A stretch of DNA of 64,000 nucleotides, from the NCBI GenBank assembly GCA_022562795.1, contig JADFOP010000003.1, forward strand, positions 25,197 through 89,196, written 5' to 3'. This stretch comes from Nitrospinota bacterium. Lineage in GTDB: Bacteria; JADFOP01. The number at the start of each line of letters is the position of its first letter. Position 1 is the first letter of the stretch. The notes beneath the pieces were generated by a model, which made no database searches, was not told the origin of the DNA, and saw only the letters and a list, made by a program, of their open reading frames with translations. The position numbers and the translations under genes are program-made. This document shows, one piece after another, positions 1 through 8,179 of this stretch.

Positions 1-605
1 TCCTGGTGGGCTTGGCGTTGACCAATAATCTGTTTGGCCAGCTTCTCGCGGAAGGAAGGATCGACCGGAAAGCCCAAGTTGCTTGCGGCATCCAGTTCAT
101 CGGCCGCCCGTTTGTAATCACCAAAGTAGCAGTAAACGATAGCCAGGTTGTTTCGGGCGCCGGCGAGGCTTGGCTCGAGCGGCCCGAGTTCCACGGCCCG
201 CTCCAGGGCGGTCTTGGCCATCTGGTAGGCTCGGTTACGGATGTACAGCACGCCCATCCCGGCGAAAGCTTCGGCTCGATTGGGATCGCGTTCAAGCGCC
301 GCCTGGAAGTTCGCTGCCGCTCGGTCTTCGTCGCCATTCTGTAAGTAGGCGTCCCCAAGCTCAACCCACCACGATACCTCGGGATTCTCGGCCACGGCAA
401 TTGCCGCCTCCAGGTCGTCCGCCGCCTCACTCGCGCGCCCTAGCCGAAGCCGGCAGCGTCCCGCCTGCGCCCGGGTCTCGGCGGATTTGTCATCGAGCGA
501 GATGGCCTCCTGGTAGGCCTCCAGGGCATCGGCCCATCGGCCTATCATGAAGGCCCGCCCGGCACGGGCCAAAGCATCAACGGCGCCATCGAGGCTATCA
601 CTCAT
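1..605 (-). CDS. TPR-repeat protein, C-terminus cut by window edge
   Basis: About 201 residues of an open frame that starts at an ATG (MSDSLDGAVDALARAG) and runs off the left edge without a stop. The visible part is a chain of about four tetratricopeptide repeats (W/G-A-Y/F spacing such as GRWADALEAYQEAISLD, then GDAYLQNGDEDRAAANFQAAL). There is no signal peptide, so a cytoplasmic protein-protein scaffold is likely. It lies 60 bp downstream of the alpha/beta hydrolase and may be co-transcribed with it. The partner is unknown. Confidence 0.75.
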   Translation of the reverse strand, partial: MSDSLDGAVDALARAGRAFMIGRWADALEAYQEAISLDDKSAETRAQAGRCRLRLGRASEAADDLEAAIAVAENPEVSWWVELGDAYLQNGDEDRAAANFQAALERDPNRAEAFAGMGVLYIRNRAYQMAKTALERAVELGPLEPSLAGARNNLAIVYCYFGDYKRAADELDAASNLGFPVDPSFREKLAKQIIGQRQAHQ

Positions 606-664
606 CGTAGAAAATTATCTCCTAGTTGAAGGTCCGGGGAGTCTAACGCACCGAGGGCGGGAAA

Positions 665-1420
665 TCAAGGCTCCCCCAAAGGAGCCTGCCCGCTCAGCCA
701 CCGGGTTAGCTTGGCAGAGACCTCGGGATTGACGGGCAGCTCCCCGTGGTTCAACCATCGGGCCAGGTAGGCCGCGATATCTCCCTCTAGCATCACATCG
801 GGGAGTTGATGGAGACTCACTTCGACGAGCTCCGCCTGGCTGAGCTCCCCGGCGACGGCGTCGATGCCTTCAATTAGTGAGGGGATGTCTCCCGCCCCGC
901 GAAGCAGGAGAGTTGGCACCTGCCTGTCCGGCACGGGGCCCAGAGCCTGGAGAAGCATAAGTACGGCCTCGGGAGAGGCCTGGTTGACTTTTGTGGAGGA
1001 GAGCTTCGTCAAGACCTCCCGGCCCTCCAGCGAGGGCTTTGAGGGGACCGCCGGCGAGATGGCCACCAGCAGGTCGGCCTCGCTCATCAATGCGAGCCGC
1101 CCGGCCAGGGAGTGGCCGATGACGGCTACCGGGAGCCCCGGCCATCGCTCTCGGCAGTATCCCACGGCGCCGTTGATGTCGCCTAAGATCTCCTCGCCCA
1201 AGGGAGCTGGGTGCTCGCCGTGTCCTCTGAGATCGATAACCAAGGCGGCCCAGCCGTCTTCGGCCACCTTGACCCCCAGCCCTATAACGGCCTCTTTGGA
1301 CGAGGCGTAGCCGTGAGCGACGACGGCCGCTCCCCTCGTGGGGACTTCGGGAAGGATGAGGTAGGCAGGGACCGCCGCACCGTCGGAAGCTCGGCAGTCG
1401 TTGACGCGTTCAATCTCCAT
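665..1420 (-). CDS. alpha/beta hydrolase (serine esterase/dienelactone hydrolase-like)
   Basis: This 251-residue cytosolic protein has an alpha/beta-hydrolase layout: an early HG oxyanion motif (VVAHGYASS, about 35-41), the nucleophile elbow GHSLAG with Ser104, a candidate acid Asp179 (RGAGD) and a candidate base His204. The substrate cannot be read from sequence. A terminator-like hairpin separates it from the CoA-ligase gene upstream, so it is probably not in the CoA-transferase operon, although a thioesterase or ester-hydrolase role there remains possible. The next gene on the same strand is the TPR protein. Confidence 0.75.
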   Translation of the reverse strand: MEIERVNDCRASDGAAVPAYLILPEVPTRGAAVVAHGYASSKEAVIGLGVKVAEDGWAALVIDLRGHGEHPAPLGEEILGDINGAVGYCRERWPGLPVAVIGHSLAGRLALMSEADLLVAISPAVPSKPSLEGREVLTKLSSTKVNQASPEAVLMLLQALGPVPDRQVPTLLLRGAGDIPSLIEGIDAVAGELSQAELVEVSLHQLPDVMLEGDIAAYLARWLNHGELPVNPEVSAKLTRWLSGQAPLGEP

Positions 1421-1445
1421 GGCGGCCGCCCCTCAAGCTCTTCGT

Positions 1446-1485
1446 AAGAGAAAGGGGCCCCTGCCCTCCGCGGAGCAGGAGCCCC
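1446..1485 (-). terminator. Rho-independent terminator after the CoA-ligase gene
   Basis: An 11-bp GC-rich stem (1454-1464 with 1475-1485, one G-U pair, 10-nt loop) is followed on the minus strand by the T-rich run TTTCTCTTAC. It sits 28 bp past the ligase stop codon and closes the catabolic cluster. Confidence 0.7.
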
Positions 1486-1512
1486 AGTCGCCCTAGAGGG
1501 TATAGATGGAGC

Positions 1513-3177
1513 TCAATTACCCACGCGTTCCTTTTCCCACTCCCTGACGATTCTTCGAAGCAGCTTGCCCGTCGGCGTCTTCGGGAGGCTCTCCACGAAG
1601 TGGAGCTCGCGCGGGAGCTTGTAGACGGCGACGTGGTCCCGGCAGGAATCGACAATCTCCTTTTTGAGCTCATCGCTTTCCTCAGAGCCCTCCGCCAGGA
1701 CGCAGTAGGCGACGGTGTTCTCACCCCGAACGGGGTCGGGCGAGCCGATGACACAGGAGTCGGCCACCGCCGGATGCAAAAGGAGGGCCTCTTCCACCTC
1801 GGCGGGCCCGATGCGGTAGCCCGAGGACTTAATCATGTCGCCCTCGCGGGAGACGAAGAAGATGTAGCCCTCATCATCGCGGTAGACGGCGTCGCCTAGG
1901 ATGTTCCAGCCGTTTCGGACCGCCGACTTCTGGTTCTCAAGCAACCGCTCGTCGTCTACGTACGGCTTCCAGTAACAGATGCCCGTGGGCCCTTTGATGG
2001 CCAGCGAGCCGACCTCCTGGGGCGGACACTCCTCGCCCTCTTCATTGAGGACCCGGATGTCGAAGCCGGGCAGTTTCCATCCAATCGAGGAGGAGTTCGG
2101 CTCTGGAGCGACGGCGTTGGAAGTCACCAGGTGGATCATCTCTGTGGCGCCGAGCCCCTCGTAAATCTCGTGACCTGTCTTCGCCTTCCAGGCATCGAAC
2201 GTCGCCGGGGTCAGAGAGTCGCCCCCGGTGGTGTACATCCGGACGCTGGAGAAGTCGAAATCCGAGAAGTTCTTCTGGGCCAGGAGGACCCTGTAGGCCG
2301 TCGGCAGACCCGTGAAGACTGTAATCTGGTGCTTTGGGACGAGACTGAGCATCTCCTGGGGCTCGAACCTTGGAATGAGGCTCACGGCTGAGCCGAAGCG
2401 AAATGGGATGAGAGCGAATGTGCCGTAGCCGGCGGCGAAGGAGACGGGTGCGCCACCGCCCAGGGTATCCTCCGGGGTGAGCTTCCAGACGTGCTTGCCC
2501 ACGATGTCCGTCTCAATGAGGGTCTGGCCCACGAAGTGGCAGCAGCCCTTGGGGGGACCCGTCGTGCCGGAAGTGTAGAGGATTAAAGCGAGGTCGTCCT
2601 TCTTCATCTTGGTCGGCTCGAGCTCGGGGCTTCCCGCCCCCACGAGCTTCTCAAAAGAGAGCAGGCCCTTGCCTTCAAGCTCCTCCGCATCACCACCCGA
2701 GATGATAATGTGCTTGGTGAACTCCATGGCCTCTCGGGCCTTTTCCACCTCGGGGAGTATGGGGGCGGTGCTGAACAGGCCAACCGCCTCGGCGTTGTTT
2801 GCGGCGAAGGATATCTCGTCTTTCGACCATAGAGGGCTCATTGTAATCGGCACGGCGCCGATCTTCATAATGGCGAAGTTCGCGATTATCGCCGCCGGGC
2901 CGTTTGTCATCCTGAGCGCAATCCGGTCGAGGGATTCCACCCCCAGCTCCTTCAGGCTGTTGCCCAGGCTGTTTACGGATTCGTAGACCTGCTGGTAGGT
3001 CCAGCTTTTGTCCATGAACTTAATCGCAACGTTGTCGCCCCGTCCCTCCTTGATGTGGATGTCCAGCATCTCTTCGGTGAGGTTGATCTCGTCGGGAAGG
3101 TTCTCATACTCGGCAGGTATAAGGTAATCCGGCAGAAGGTCCGGGGGGGGCAGGCAGTCCTCACGAATTTTTGCCAT
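1513..3177 (-). CDS. AMP-forming aryl/acyl-CoA ligase (benzoate-CoA ligase-like)
   Basis: A 554-residue ANL-superfamily ligase that activates a carboxylic acid through an acyl-adenylate to its CoA thioester. Visible motifs are the phosphate loop YTSGTTGPPKG (about 201-211), YEGLGATEM, the hinge region GYRIGPAEVEEALLLHPAV, and the C-terminal catalytic lysine in PKTPTGKLLRR. The N-terminus (CLPPPDLLPDYL) resembles 2-aminobenzoate/benzoate-CoA ligases. The start has GAGGAGGAGG upstream. It is the last gene of the cluster with two family III CoA-transferases, so an aromatic or dicarboxylic acid substrate is inferred. Fatty-acid or other acyl substrates are not excluded. Confidence 0.85.
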   Translation of the reverse strand: MAKIREDCLPPPDLLPDYLIPAEYENLPDEINLTEEMLDIHIKEGRGDNVAIKFMDKSWTYQQVYESVNSLGNSLKELGVESLDRIALRMTNGPAAIIANFAIMKIGAVPITMSPLWSKDEISFAANNAEAVGLFSTAPILPEVEKAREAMEFTKHIIISGGDAEELEGKGLLSFEKLVGAGSPELEPTKMKKDDLALILYTSGTTGPPKGCCHFVGQTLIETDIVGKHVWKLTPEDTLGGGAPVSFAAGYGTFALIPFRFGSAVSLIPRFEPQEMLSLVPKHQITVFTGLPTAYRVLLAQKNFSDFDFSSVRMYTTGGDSLTPATFDAWKAKTGHEIYEGLGATEMIHLVTSNAVAPEPNSSSIGWKLPGFDIRVLNEEGEECPPQEVGSLAIKGPTGICYWKPYVDDERLLENQKSAVRNGWNILGDAVYRDDEGYIFFVSREGDMIKSSGYRIGPAEVEEALLLHPAVADSCVIGSPDPVRGENTVAYCVLAEGSEESDELKKEIVDSCRDHVAVYKLPRELHFVESLPKTPTGKLLRRIVREWEKERVGN

Positions 3178-3253
3178 CTCAGTCCTCCTCCTCTTTAGGG
3201 GGAGAGGTGGAGCGGCACGCGCTTTTAAAGGCCGCCCCGACCTGGAACTCTTC

Positions 3254-3646
3254 CTACTCGGGAAGCCCGTCGGAGATAATCAAGTCGATCGCTTCGTTGA
3301 CTAGGAGCATCTTTGCTAATACCTTGTCGGTCCGCGGAAAGACCTCCGAGGGCTTTTTGTCGTCGCCTTTGTAAAAGCCGCTCAGAGCGGGGACGTCCTT
3401 GCCGAAGTTTTCCTCCAGGCCTCCCTTTGCACCAAAGATGGCCCGCTTGTCCATGGGCGGAGAGTTACAGGCCGCGTGATAATCCCTGAAGACGTCCACT
3501 CCGGAGGCTATGTCGACGATCTCGACCTCCACCCCTTTGCCCTCAAGATCTTTGAGCTGCTCGAGGGCCTTGTCGTTGTCACACGGATAGGTCTCCCCAA
3601 CCTCATCCTGAGTGCTGTAGAAAAACTTCACCTTTTCAAATCGCAT
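3254..3646 (-). CDS. conserved-looking small protein of unknown function
   Basis: A 130-residue acidic protein with no signal peptide or membrane segment. The N-terminus (VKFFYSTQDEVG, then EVEIVDIA) alternates beta and alpha in a thioredoxin-like way, but there is no CxxC; its cysteines lie at YPCDN and HAACN. The start has GGAGG 9 bp upstream. It sits between the CoA ligase and another small unknown protein in the same orientation, so it may be an accessory subunit of the pathway. I do not recognise the family. Confidence 0.6.
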   Translation of the reverse strand: MRFEKVKFFYSTQDEVGETYPCDNDKALEQLKDLEGKGVEVEIVDIASGVDVFRDYHAACNSPPMDKRAIFGAKGGLEENFGKDVPALSGFYKGDDKKPSEVFPRTDKVLAKMLLVNEAIDLIISDGLPE

Positions 3647-3828
3647 AGCCTGAAATCCTCCACATTCGTTTTTCGGATTACCGACAACACCGTCACGGCT
3701 CTGCCTGTGTTTTGTGTGTCCGGTAGGTAGAAATTGTCTACCGTACCGCTATTAATTATTAATGCTTCTCCTGTCCTAGAACTCTCAATAGATTGTCTTT
3801 AGGCCGGTCGAATGGTTAAATAGCGTCC

Positions 3829-4218
3829 TCAATACGATAAGTCCTCGACTTGACGGAGCCGATCGGCCAGGTCCTCCCCTTCTAGCTCGTGGAAATCCAC
3901 CCCCAGGGCTTGCTCCAGATTTGCTATCTCTTTCTCCATAAATTCCTTGGGGGGCGCGGAGAAATCGACCATATTTGTATCTCGATTGAGAGTTGCCATG
4001 GCGGCATTGTCGAGACCCCCGGAGCCCAGTTGGAAGGTGACAAAAATCTTCGTCCCCTCCTCGTTCATGTGAACTCCACGAAACCCTTCAAAGAGGTAGT
4101 CATACTCGACCAGGTAGATTTGCTCCCAGACCAGGCTAAGAGCTTCTTCAACCTCGTGGCGCTCAAGGCGTTCGTCCACGCAAAACAGCCTAGAACTCGG
4201 ATGTTTGGGTTTGGACAT
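3829..4218 (-). CDS. small protein of unknown function
   Basis: A 129-residue protein starting MSKPKHPSSRLF. I chose this ATG because GAAGGG precedes it and because the open frame upstream runs back into the 4333-4369 hairpin with low-complexity residues. The body is predicted alpha/beta (EEALSLVWEQIYLVEYDYLFEG, TKIFVTFQLG) and ends in an acidic helix. No known domain is recognised. It is embedded in the CoA-transferase cluster with the same orientation. Confidence 0.5.
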   Translation of the reverse strand: MSKPKHPSSRLFCVDERLERHEVEEALSLVWEQIYLVEYDYLFEGFRGVHMNEEGTKIFVTFQLGSGGLDNAAMATLNRDTNMVDFSAPPKEFMEKEIANLEQALGVDFHELEGEDLADRLRQVEDLSY

Positions 4219-4332
4219 AATTGCCCTTCGGCCTCCGGCAACTGCAGATGAGATGCCCTCTAACAGCACAAGACGGCAGGCAATAAGGTGATATTGCCCC
4301 TCACCGCCCGCCGTCCGGTGTACCTTGCCCTT

Positions 4333-4369
4333 TGGAGGCGGGGGCAAGTCTTACCTGCCCCCGCCTCCA
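4333..4369. other. perfect 14-bp intergenic hairpin
   Basis: The arms 4333-4346 and 4356-4369 are perfect complements (GGAGGCGGGGGCA core) around a 9-nt loop. There is no T-tract on either side, so it is not a canonical terminator. It lies between the 62-residue Cys protein and the 129-residue protein and could stabilise or attenuate the minus-strand transcript. Confidence 0.6.
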
Positions 4370-4416
4370 GGCATAGGAGGCTTATCGCTACTTCTGTTGC
4401 CTTACGACTCAGCCAA

Positions 4417-4605
4417 CTATGAGACGATCTCTTCCCTCACGTCGCAACTACTAGGCGCGGTAAAAGCCCCGGCTTGCTCCGCCTTGAAGATGGCGAGCGA
4501 GAAGGGCCATTCCAGCTTGAAGCAATACCCGTGGATGTGTGGGATAATGTCAGCAAACGCAGCCTCTTCGTAGTGCGCACAGGTTTGGCATAGTTCAATG
4601 CCCAT
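4417..4605 (-). CDS. 62-residue Cys-rich small protein
   Basis: A very small protein with Cys6, Cys9 (CQTC), Cys28 and Cys54 plus several histidines, a set able to bind Zn or an Fe-S cluster. AAAGGAGG lies 10 bp before the ATG. In size and Cys pattern it recalls the small metal-binding subunits of benzylsuccinate synthase (BssB/BssC) and similar enzymes, but no glycyl-radical large subunit is in this window, so that resemblance is only structural. It sits between two other small genes of the CoA-transferase cluster. Confidence 0.55.
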   Translation of the reverse strand: MGIELCQTCAHYEEAAFADIIPHIHGYCFKLEWPFSLAIFKAEQAGAFTAPSSCDVREEIVS

Positions 4606-4640
4606 TTATGTTAGTCCTCCTTTCGGTCGACACCCGTAAT

Positions 4641-4657
4641 GTGCCTCATCGAGGCAC
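4641..4657. other. short intergenic hairpin
   Basis: The arms GTGCCTC (4641-4647) and GAGGCAC (4651-4657) pair perfectly around a 3-nt loop, between the zinc-ribbon gene and the 62-residue gene. No T-tract follows. This is the second of three hairpins in the gaps of this cluster. Confidence 0.4.
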
Positions 4658-4665
4658 GCGGGGCG

Positions 4666-5082
4666 TTAGCACATGACGTTGCCTAGCTTCTTGGCGTTGA
4701 AAATCTCCGTCCAGATGGAACCCGTCAGCTCTTCCGGCGTAAGAGGCTTACCGGCCTGCAGGTTGCCTCTGACGTTCGTTGTGAGCTCGCGGCAGACGCC
4801 GTCGAAACCGGCTCGTGCCAGCACCGGGGGAGCCACCTTGCCTTTCTCCGTGATGTACGTCCCCTCGGCGATCGTCTCGGCGAACCCCGGGAGGTTGGTT
4901 TGCACGCCCTCGCGGGCATCCTCCGGCCCCACGGTCATCTGACCGTTTTCCTTCTCAATGTAATACACCTTGTCGCATCCCGCGCAGGAGACGTTGCCTA
5001 CGAAGAACAAGAAGGTGTATGGGTCCAGGTAGTTCCTGACTCCACATTCACATTCGATCGTCGACTGGTTTCTTGTCGTCAC
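4666..5082 (-). CDS. small zinc-ribbon-like protein
   Basis: A 138-residue protein from a GTG start with GAGGAGG 8 bp upstream. The N-terminal 40 residues carry paired cysteines (Cys11, Cys13 and Cys33, Cys36) flanking an aromatic stretch, as in a rubredoxin-like or zinc-ribbon knuckle. The remainder is mostly helical, with a C-terminal cysteine. The family is not recognised. It directly follows the two CoA-transferase genes, so a structural or electron-transfer accessory role is a guess. Confidence 0.55.
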   Translation of the reverse strand: MTTRNQSTIECECGVRNYLDPYTFLFFVGNVSCAGCDKVYYIEKENGQMTVGPEDAREGVQTNLPGFAETIAEGTYITEKGKVAPPVLARAGFDGVCRELTTNVRGNLQAGKPLTPEELTGSIWTEIFNAKKLGNVMC

Positions 5083-5119
5083 TCAGCGTTCCTCCTCTCG
5101 ATAACTGTTACGGAGGGCG

Positions 5120-5149
5120 CGGAATAGGTGGCGTGAGCCACCTATTCCG
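5120..5149. other. perfect 13-bp intergenic hairpin with GTGA tetraloop
   Basis: Arms 5120-5132 and 5137-5149 pair perfectly around GTGA (a GNRA loop if read on the plus strand). It lies just after the CoA-transferase stop and before the zinc-ribbon gene on the minus strand. No T-tract is seen, so a processing or stability element is more likely than a terminator. Confidence 0.6.
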
Positions 5150-5172
5150 TCCCTTGAACGTAGAGGTCTTCC

Positions 5173-6552
5173 TCAGATGATCATCTGCTCCTCCAGATCG
5201 CGAATGTACCCCATGGAGAAGCCCAGCACCTTCTGGTAGATGTACTCGTTGTCCGCTCCCACCGGCTTCATCTCCCACTTAATCCGGCGGGGGGTTTCGG
5301 ACATATGGGCGAGGGTGCCCTGGTGGCACAGCTCTCCAAAGCTTGGATCATCCAACCAGATAATCTCACCCCGTTGTAGGTAGTGCTCTTGGTTGGCCAC
5401 CTCCTTGCTGTTCCAAACGGGCTGGCAGTTGATCCCGGCCTCTATCAGGATGGCCTCGGCTTCTTCCTTGGTCTTGTCTGAGGCCCACGCTTCGACCTCG
5501 GGATAGATCTTGTACTGATTCTCAGCATTTACCCGGTCGTCGTGCGTCGGGTACGCCGTGGCCAGGTCGTCTCTGCCTATGACTTTGCAGAGCTTCGCGA
5601 AGTCTTCGTTTTCGTAGGCCGAGATGAAGATGTAACCGTTCTCCAGCTCCTGTGGATTGTCCGAGTCGGGGTAGGAGCTCTTGCCGCACATGATAGTCCC
5701 GTGGACGCAGAGCTGGGTGTCGTAGTTACCCCAGCGCTGGCGGATGACGCCGAAGCGACCCCAAAGCGGCAGGGCGTACTCCATCACTCGCGATACGCCG
5801 TGGACCTGGGAGTACTCGAAGTAGTTACCCTGGTTGGACTGGGTCTCGCGCCAGTAAAGCGCCGCCAAGGAGCCGGTGGCCCCGTACTGGCCTCCCCAGA
5901 AGTCAGCCAGCCAGATGCAGTGCTTGGAAGGATTCCCAATGCCTGCGCCGCCCTCTGGGGCCCCCCTCGGCGAGGGAAATCCGGTGATGGAGAAGGCCCC
6001 TCCCTGGGCCTGCCCCAGGATGTCGTAGCTGGCTCGCTTCCGTCCCTGGCCCCAGCCACCGAAACCGCCCTGCCACACCTGGACTAGGCGTGGGTTGACT
6101 TCCTTGGCGGCGTCGTAGCCGAAACCCCAGCGGTGGAAGGTGCCCGGCCGGTAGTTCCACAGCATGATGTCTGTCTTGCGCATCAACGAGTGCATGATGG
6201 TCTTCGCCTCGTCTTTGCGCATGTCGAGCGAGATGAAGTACTTGTTGACATTGGCCGAGGTTACGCCCAAGCCGAGCCCGCGGTCTGGCACCCATCGGGA
6301 GACGGGGAAGAGGTAGGGCTCGTTGTACGGAGTCGTATGCCGCATGGGCTCGCCAAGGCGGGGCATCTCAATCTTGATTACCTCGGCTCCAAGCTCGGCG
6401 AGGTAGGCGCACGAGCTGGGGCCGAGAATGTACTGCGTCGGCGACATGACCCGGTAGCCTTTCAGCGCTTCGGGCTTTGCCCAGGCGCCCTTAGGGTCGA
6501 ATATCGTCCGACAGTAGTCTTCAAATGACAGTGCGTCGAGATCTACGGACAC
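5173..6552 (-). CDS. family III (CaiB/BaiF) CoA-transferase, catalytic-type subunit
   Basis: A protein of about 459 residues of the CoA-transferase III family, which moves CoA between carboxylates through an enzyme-bound anhydride on an Asp. The family pattern YDILGQAQGG is present, with the Asp at about residue 177 from the chosen start. Also visible is the ELGAEVIKIEMP nucleotide-binding turn near the N-terminus. I prefer the GTG at codon 4 of the longest frame because GGGAGG lies 8 bp upstream; the first GTG overlaps that site. The gene lies 17 bp after its paralogue. Together they resemble BbsE/BbsF-type heteromeric transferases. Confidence 0.85.
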   Translation of the reverse strand: MSVDLDALSFEDYCRTIFDPKGAWAKPEALKGYRVMSPTQYILGPSSCAYLAELGAEVIKIEMPRLGEPMRHTTPYNEPYLFPVSRWVPDRGLGLGVTSANVNKYFISLDMRKDEAKTIMHSLMRKTDIMLWNYRPGTFHRWGFGYDAAKEVNPRLVQVWQGGFGGWGQGRKRASYDILGQAQGGAFSITGFPSPRGAPEGGAGIGNPSKHCIWLADFWGGQYGATGSLAALYWRETQSNQGNYFEYSQVHGVSRVMEYALPLWGRFGVIRQRWGNYDTQLCVHGTIMCGKSSYPDSDNPQELENGYIFISAYENEDFAKLCKVIGRDDLATAYPTHDDRVNAENQYKIYPEVEAWASDKTKEEAEAILIEAGINCQPVWNSKEVANQEHYLQRGEIIWLDDPSFGELCHQGTLAHMSETPRRIKWEMKPVGADNEYIYQKVLGFSMGYIRDLEEQMII

Positions 6553-6569
6553 GTATTTCACCTCCCTTT

Positions 6570-8000
6570 CTATATTACGTTGTTCTCGCGAAGCGAGATC
6601 ATATCGTCACGGGTGAGCCCAACCAGCCTGCGGTAGACATCATCGTTGTCGTAGCCGACAGGCCGTCCCAGGAATCGCACCCTAGCGGGCGTGCGGTGGG
6701 ACTGCAATGGGCTCGTACCGTAAAGGACCGGACCGTAGTGCTCGGTATCGACCATGGCCACGTGAACGCGGTACTTGAAGTGCTTGTACTCGGCGACCTC
6801 GTCGGTGAATAGCACACCGCCGGAGGCCACTTCTTCCTCCAAGAGCGCTCCCTCACTCTCCATCCGGGTCAGGTCCTTGCCCCACTCACTGAGCAGCGTG
6901 TAGGTTTTGACCTGGGAGTAGTAGGGAAGCCGGTCGATAACCACCCGCATATTCTCGTCATCGACCATCATCTCTTCAAGCTCCGGCCGGAGCTTGCCTA
7001 CGGTCTTCCAGATGCGGTACCAGAGGCGGTCGTGACCGCCGCCGACCATCAAGAGACCATCTTTCACCGGGTTGACGGCGTAGATGTTGATGGCGAGGTC
7101 CCAGTTACCGAAACGGGGACGGATGGAGCCATCGTAGCCGTACCAGACCCACTGATAGTCGATGATCCGGATGTTGCCGTTGGCGGCAGTGTTCTCGATG
7201 AACTGACCCTTGCCCGAGAGCGTGTCGCGGTGCAGGAGGGCTGCGATCGCGTTCATCGCCGCTCCCGTGCCGGATACGTGGTCCATGGCCATCATGCCGC
7301 TGCGGGTCGGGTGGCCGCCGAAGGCCTTCGGGGCGCCCGTGCCCCACTGGAATCCGCTGGCCGCCTGGCCGGTGGGCTCCAGCATCCAGGGCGTGTCCTT
7401 CTTCGGACCCCACTGGCCGCGCTGGCCGAGCCAGACGTAAATGAGCCGCGGGTTGATCTTGGAGAGCTGGCGGTAGCCGATGCCCCATTCGTCGAACTGT
7501 CCCGGAGGATAGTTCTCAACAACCACGTCGGCATGGACGGCCAGCTTCTTAAAAATCTCGCGGCCCTCTTCCGTCTCAAAGTTCAGCGTGATGGACTGCT
7601 TGTTTCGACACTCGTGGAGGAAGTGAGGACCACACTCCTCACCCGACCTCTTGTCTTTGAAGTACCACTTCTTGCGTCCGAAGGGCACGTACCGACGGGC
7701 CGGGTCCCCACCGGGGGGCTCCACCATGATGGTCTCGGCGCCCAGCTCGGAGAGCATAGAGCTGAACCATCGGGTCTGCATGCTTTTGATTCCGCAGTCA
7801 AGCACCCGCACACGCTCGAGAGCCATGGCCTTGCCAGGGTCGTCTTTGGGGTGCACGTGGTCCTCAAGGAACCTGGACCAGTTGATTTCCGCCTCCGTTG
7901 AGCCCGCATACGCCGTTTCGAAGTCTTCGATGGGCGAAAGCGGCCAGAGACAGATATCGTCACGGTCCGTTTGTTCATATGCTGGATAAGTATCTGCCAT
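6570..8000 (-). CDS. family III (CaiB/BaiF) CoA-transferase, Asp-lacking subunit
   Basis: A 476-residue CoA-transferase III protein, first structural gene of the cluster, with GGAGGGAG 7 bp before its ATG. The fold signatures are present (ELGAETIMVEPPGGDP, VVVENYPPGQFDEWG, NPRLIYVWLGQRG), but where the catalytic Asp is expected it reads EPTGQAASG, which puts Glu208 in that place. Loss of the Asp in one partner is known for heteromeric family III enzymes such as benzylsuccinate CoA-transferase, so this is probably the non-catalytic subunit of the pair. The substrate is unproven. Confidence 0.83.
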   Translation of the reverse strand: MADTYPAYEQTDRDDICLWPLSPIEDFETAYAGSTEAEINWSRFLEDHVHPKDDPGKAMALERVRVLDCGIKSMQTRWFSSMLSELGAETIMVEPPGGDPARRYVPFGRKKWYFKDKRSGEECGPHFLHECRNKQSITLNFETEEGREIFKKLAVHADVVVENYPPGQFDEWGIGYRQLSKINPRLIYVWLGQRGQWGPKKDTPWMLEPTGQAASGFQWGTGAPKAFGGHPTRSGMMAMDHVSGTGAAMNAIAALLHRDTLSGKGQFIENTAANGNIRIIDYQWVWYGYDGSIRPRFGNWDLAINIYAVNPVKDGLLMVGGGHDRLWYRIWKTVGKLRPELEEMMVDDENMRVVIDRLPYYSQVKTYTLLSEWGKDLTRMESEGALLEEEVASGGVLFTDEVAEYKHFKYRVHVAMVDTEHYGPVLYGTSPLQSHRTPARVRFLGRPVGYDNDDVYRRLVGLTRDDMISLRENNVI

Positions 8001-8027
8001 TCAGCTACTCCCTCCTTATATTGCGTT

Positions 8028-8045
8028 GCGTTACCTTAATAACGC
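8028..8045. promoter_or_regulatory. inverted repeat, candidate IclR operator
   Basis: GCGTTA and TAACGC are separated by 6 bp, 28 bp upstream of the first CoA-transferase ATG. IclR-family regulators bind short palindromes near such starts, and the regulator gene is the next one upstream. The assignment is inference. Confidence 0.3.
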
Positions 8046-8153
8046 GCATTAGATGAGTAACTCCTCTCTTTCCTTTATCAAACGACTGCTTGACTTCCTC
8101 CCCCCCTTTCTCTCCGAGGTTTGTGGATTGGTTAAGGCGGCACTCCTCTTTAT

Positions 8154-8179
8154 GGTATGAAAGGTATGAAAGGTATGAG
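8154..8179. repeat. tandem 9-bp repeat (GGTATGAAA, about 2.8 copies)
   Basis: Copies lie at 8154-8162, 8163-8171 and 8172-8178 (partial), in the gap between the IclR gene and the CoA-transferase operon. Regularly spaced direct repeats next to a regulator gene may be binding sites or simple slippage. Confidence 0.5.

Noticed and set aside
1600-3000. Plus-strand open frames opposite the CoA ligase
   Set aside because: Shadows of the GC-rich minus-strand gene with no motifs or ribosome-binding sites.
4219-4347. N-terminal extension of the 129-residue small protein
   Set aside because: It begins inside a stable hairpin and is low complexity; the later ATG has an upstream ribosome-binding site.
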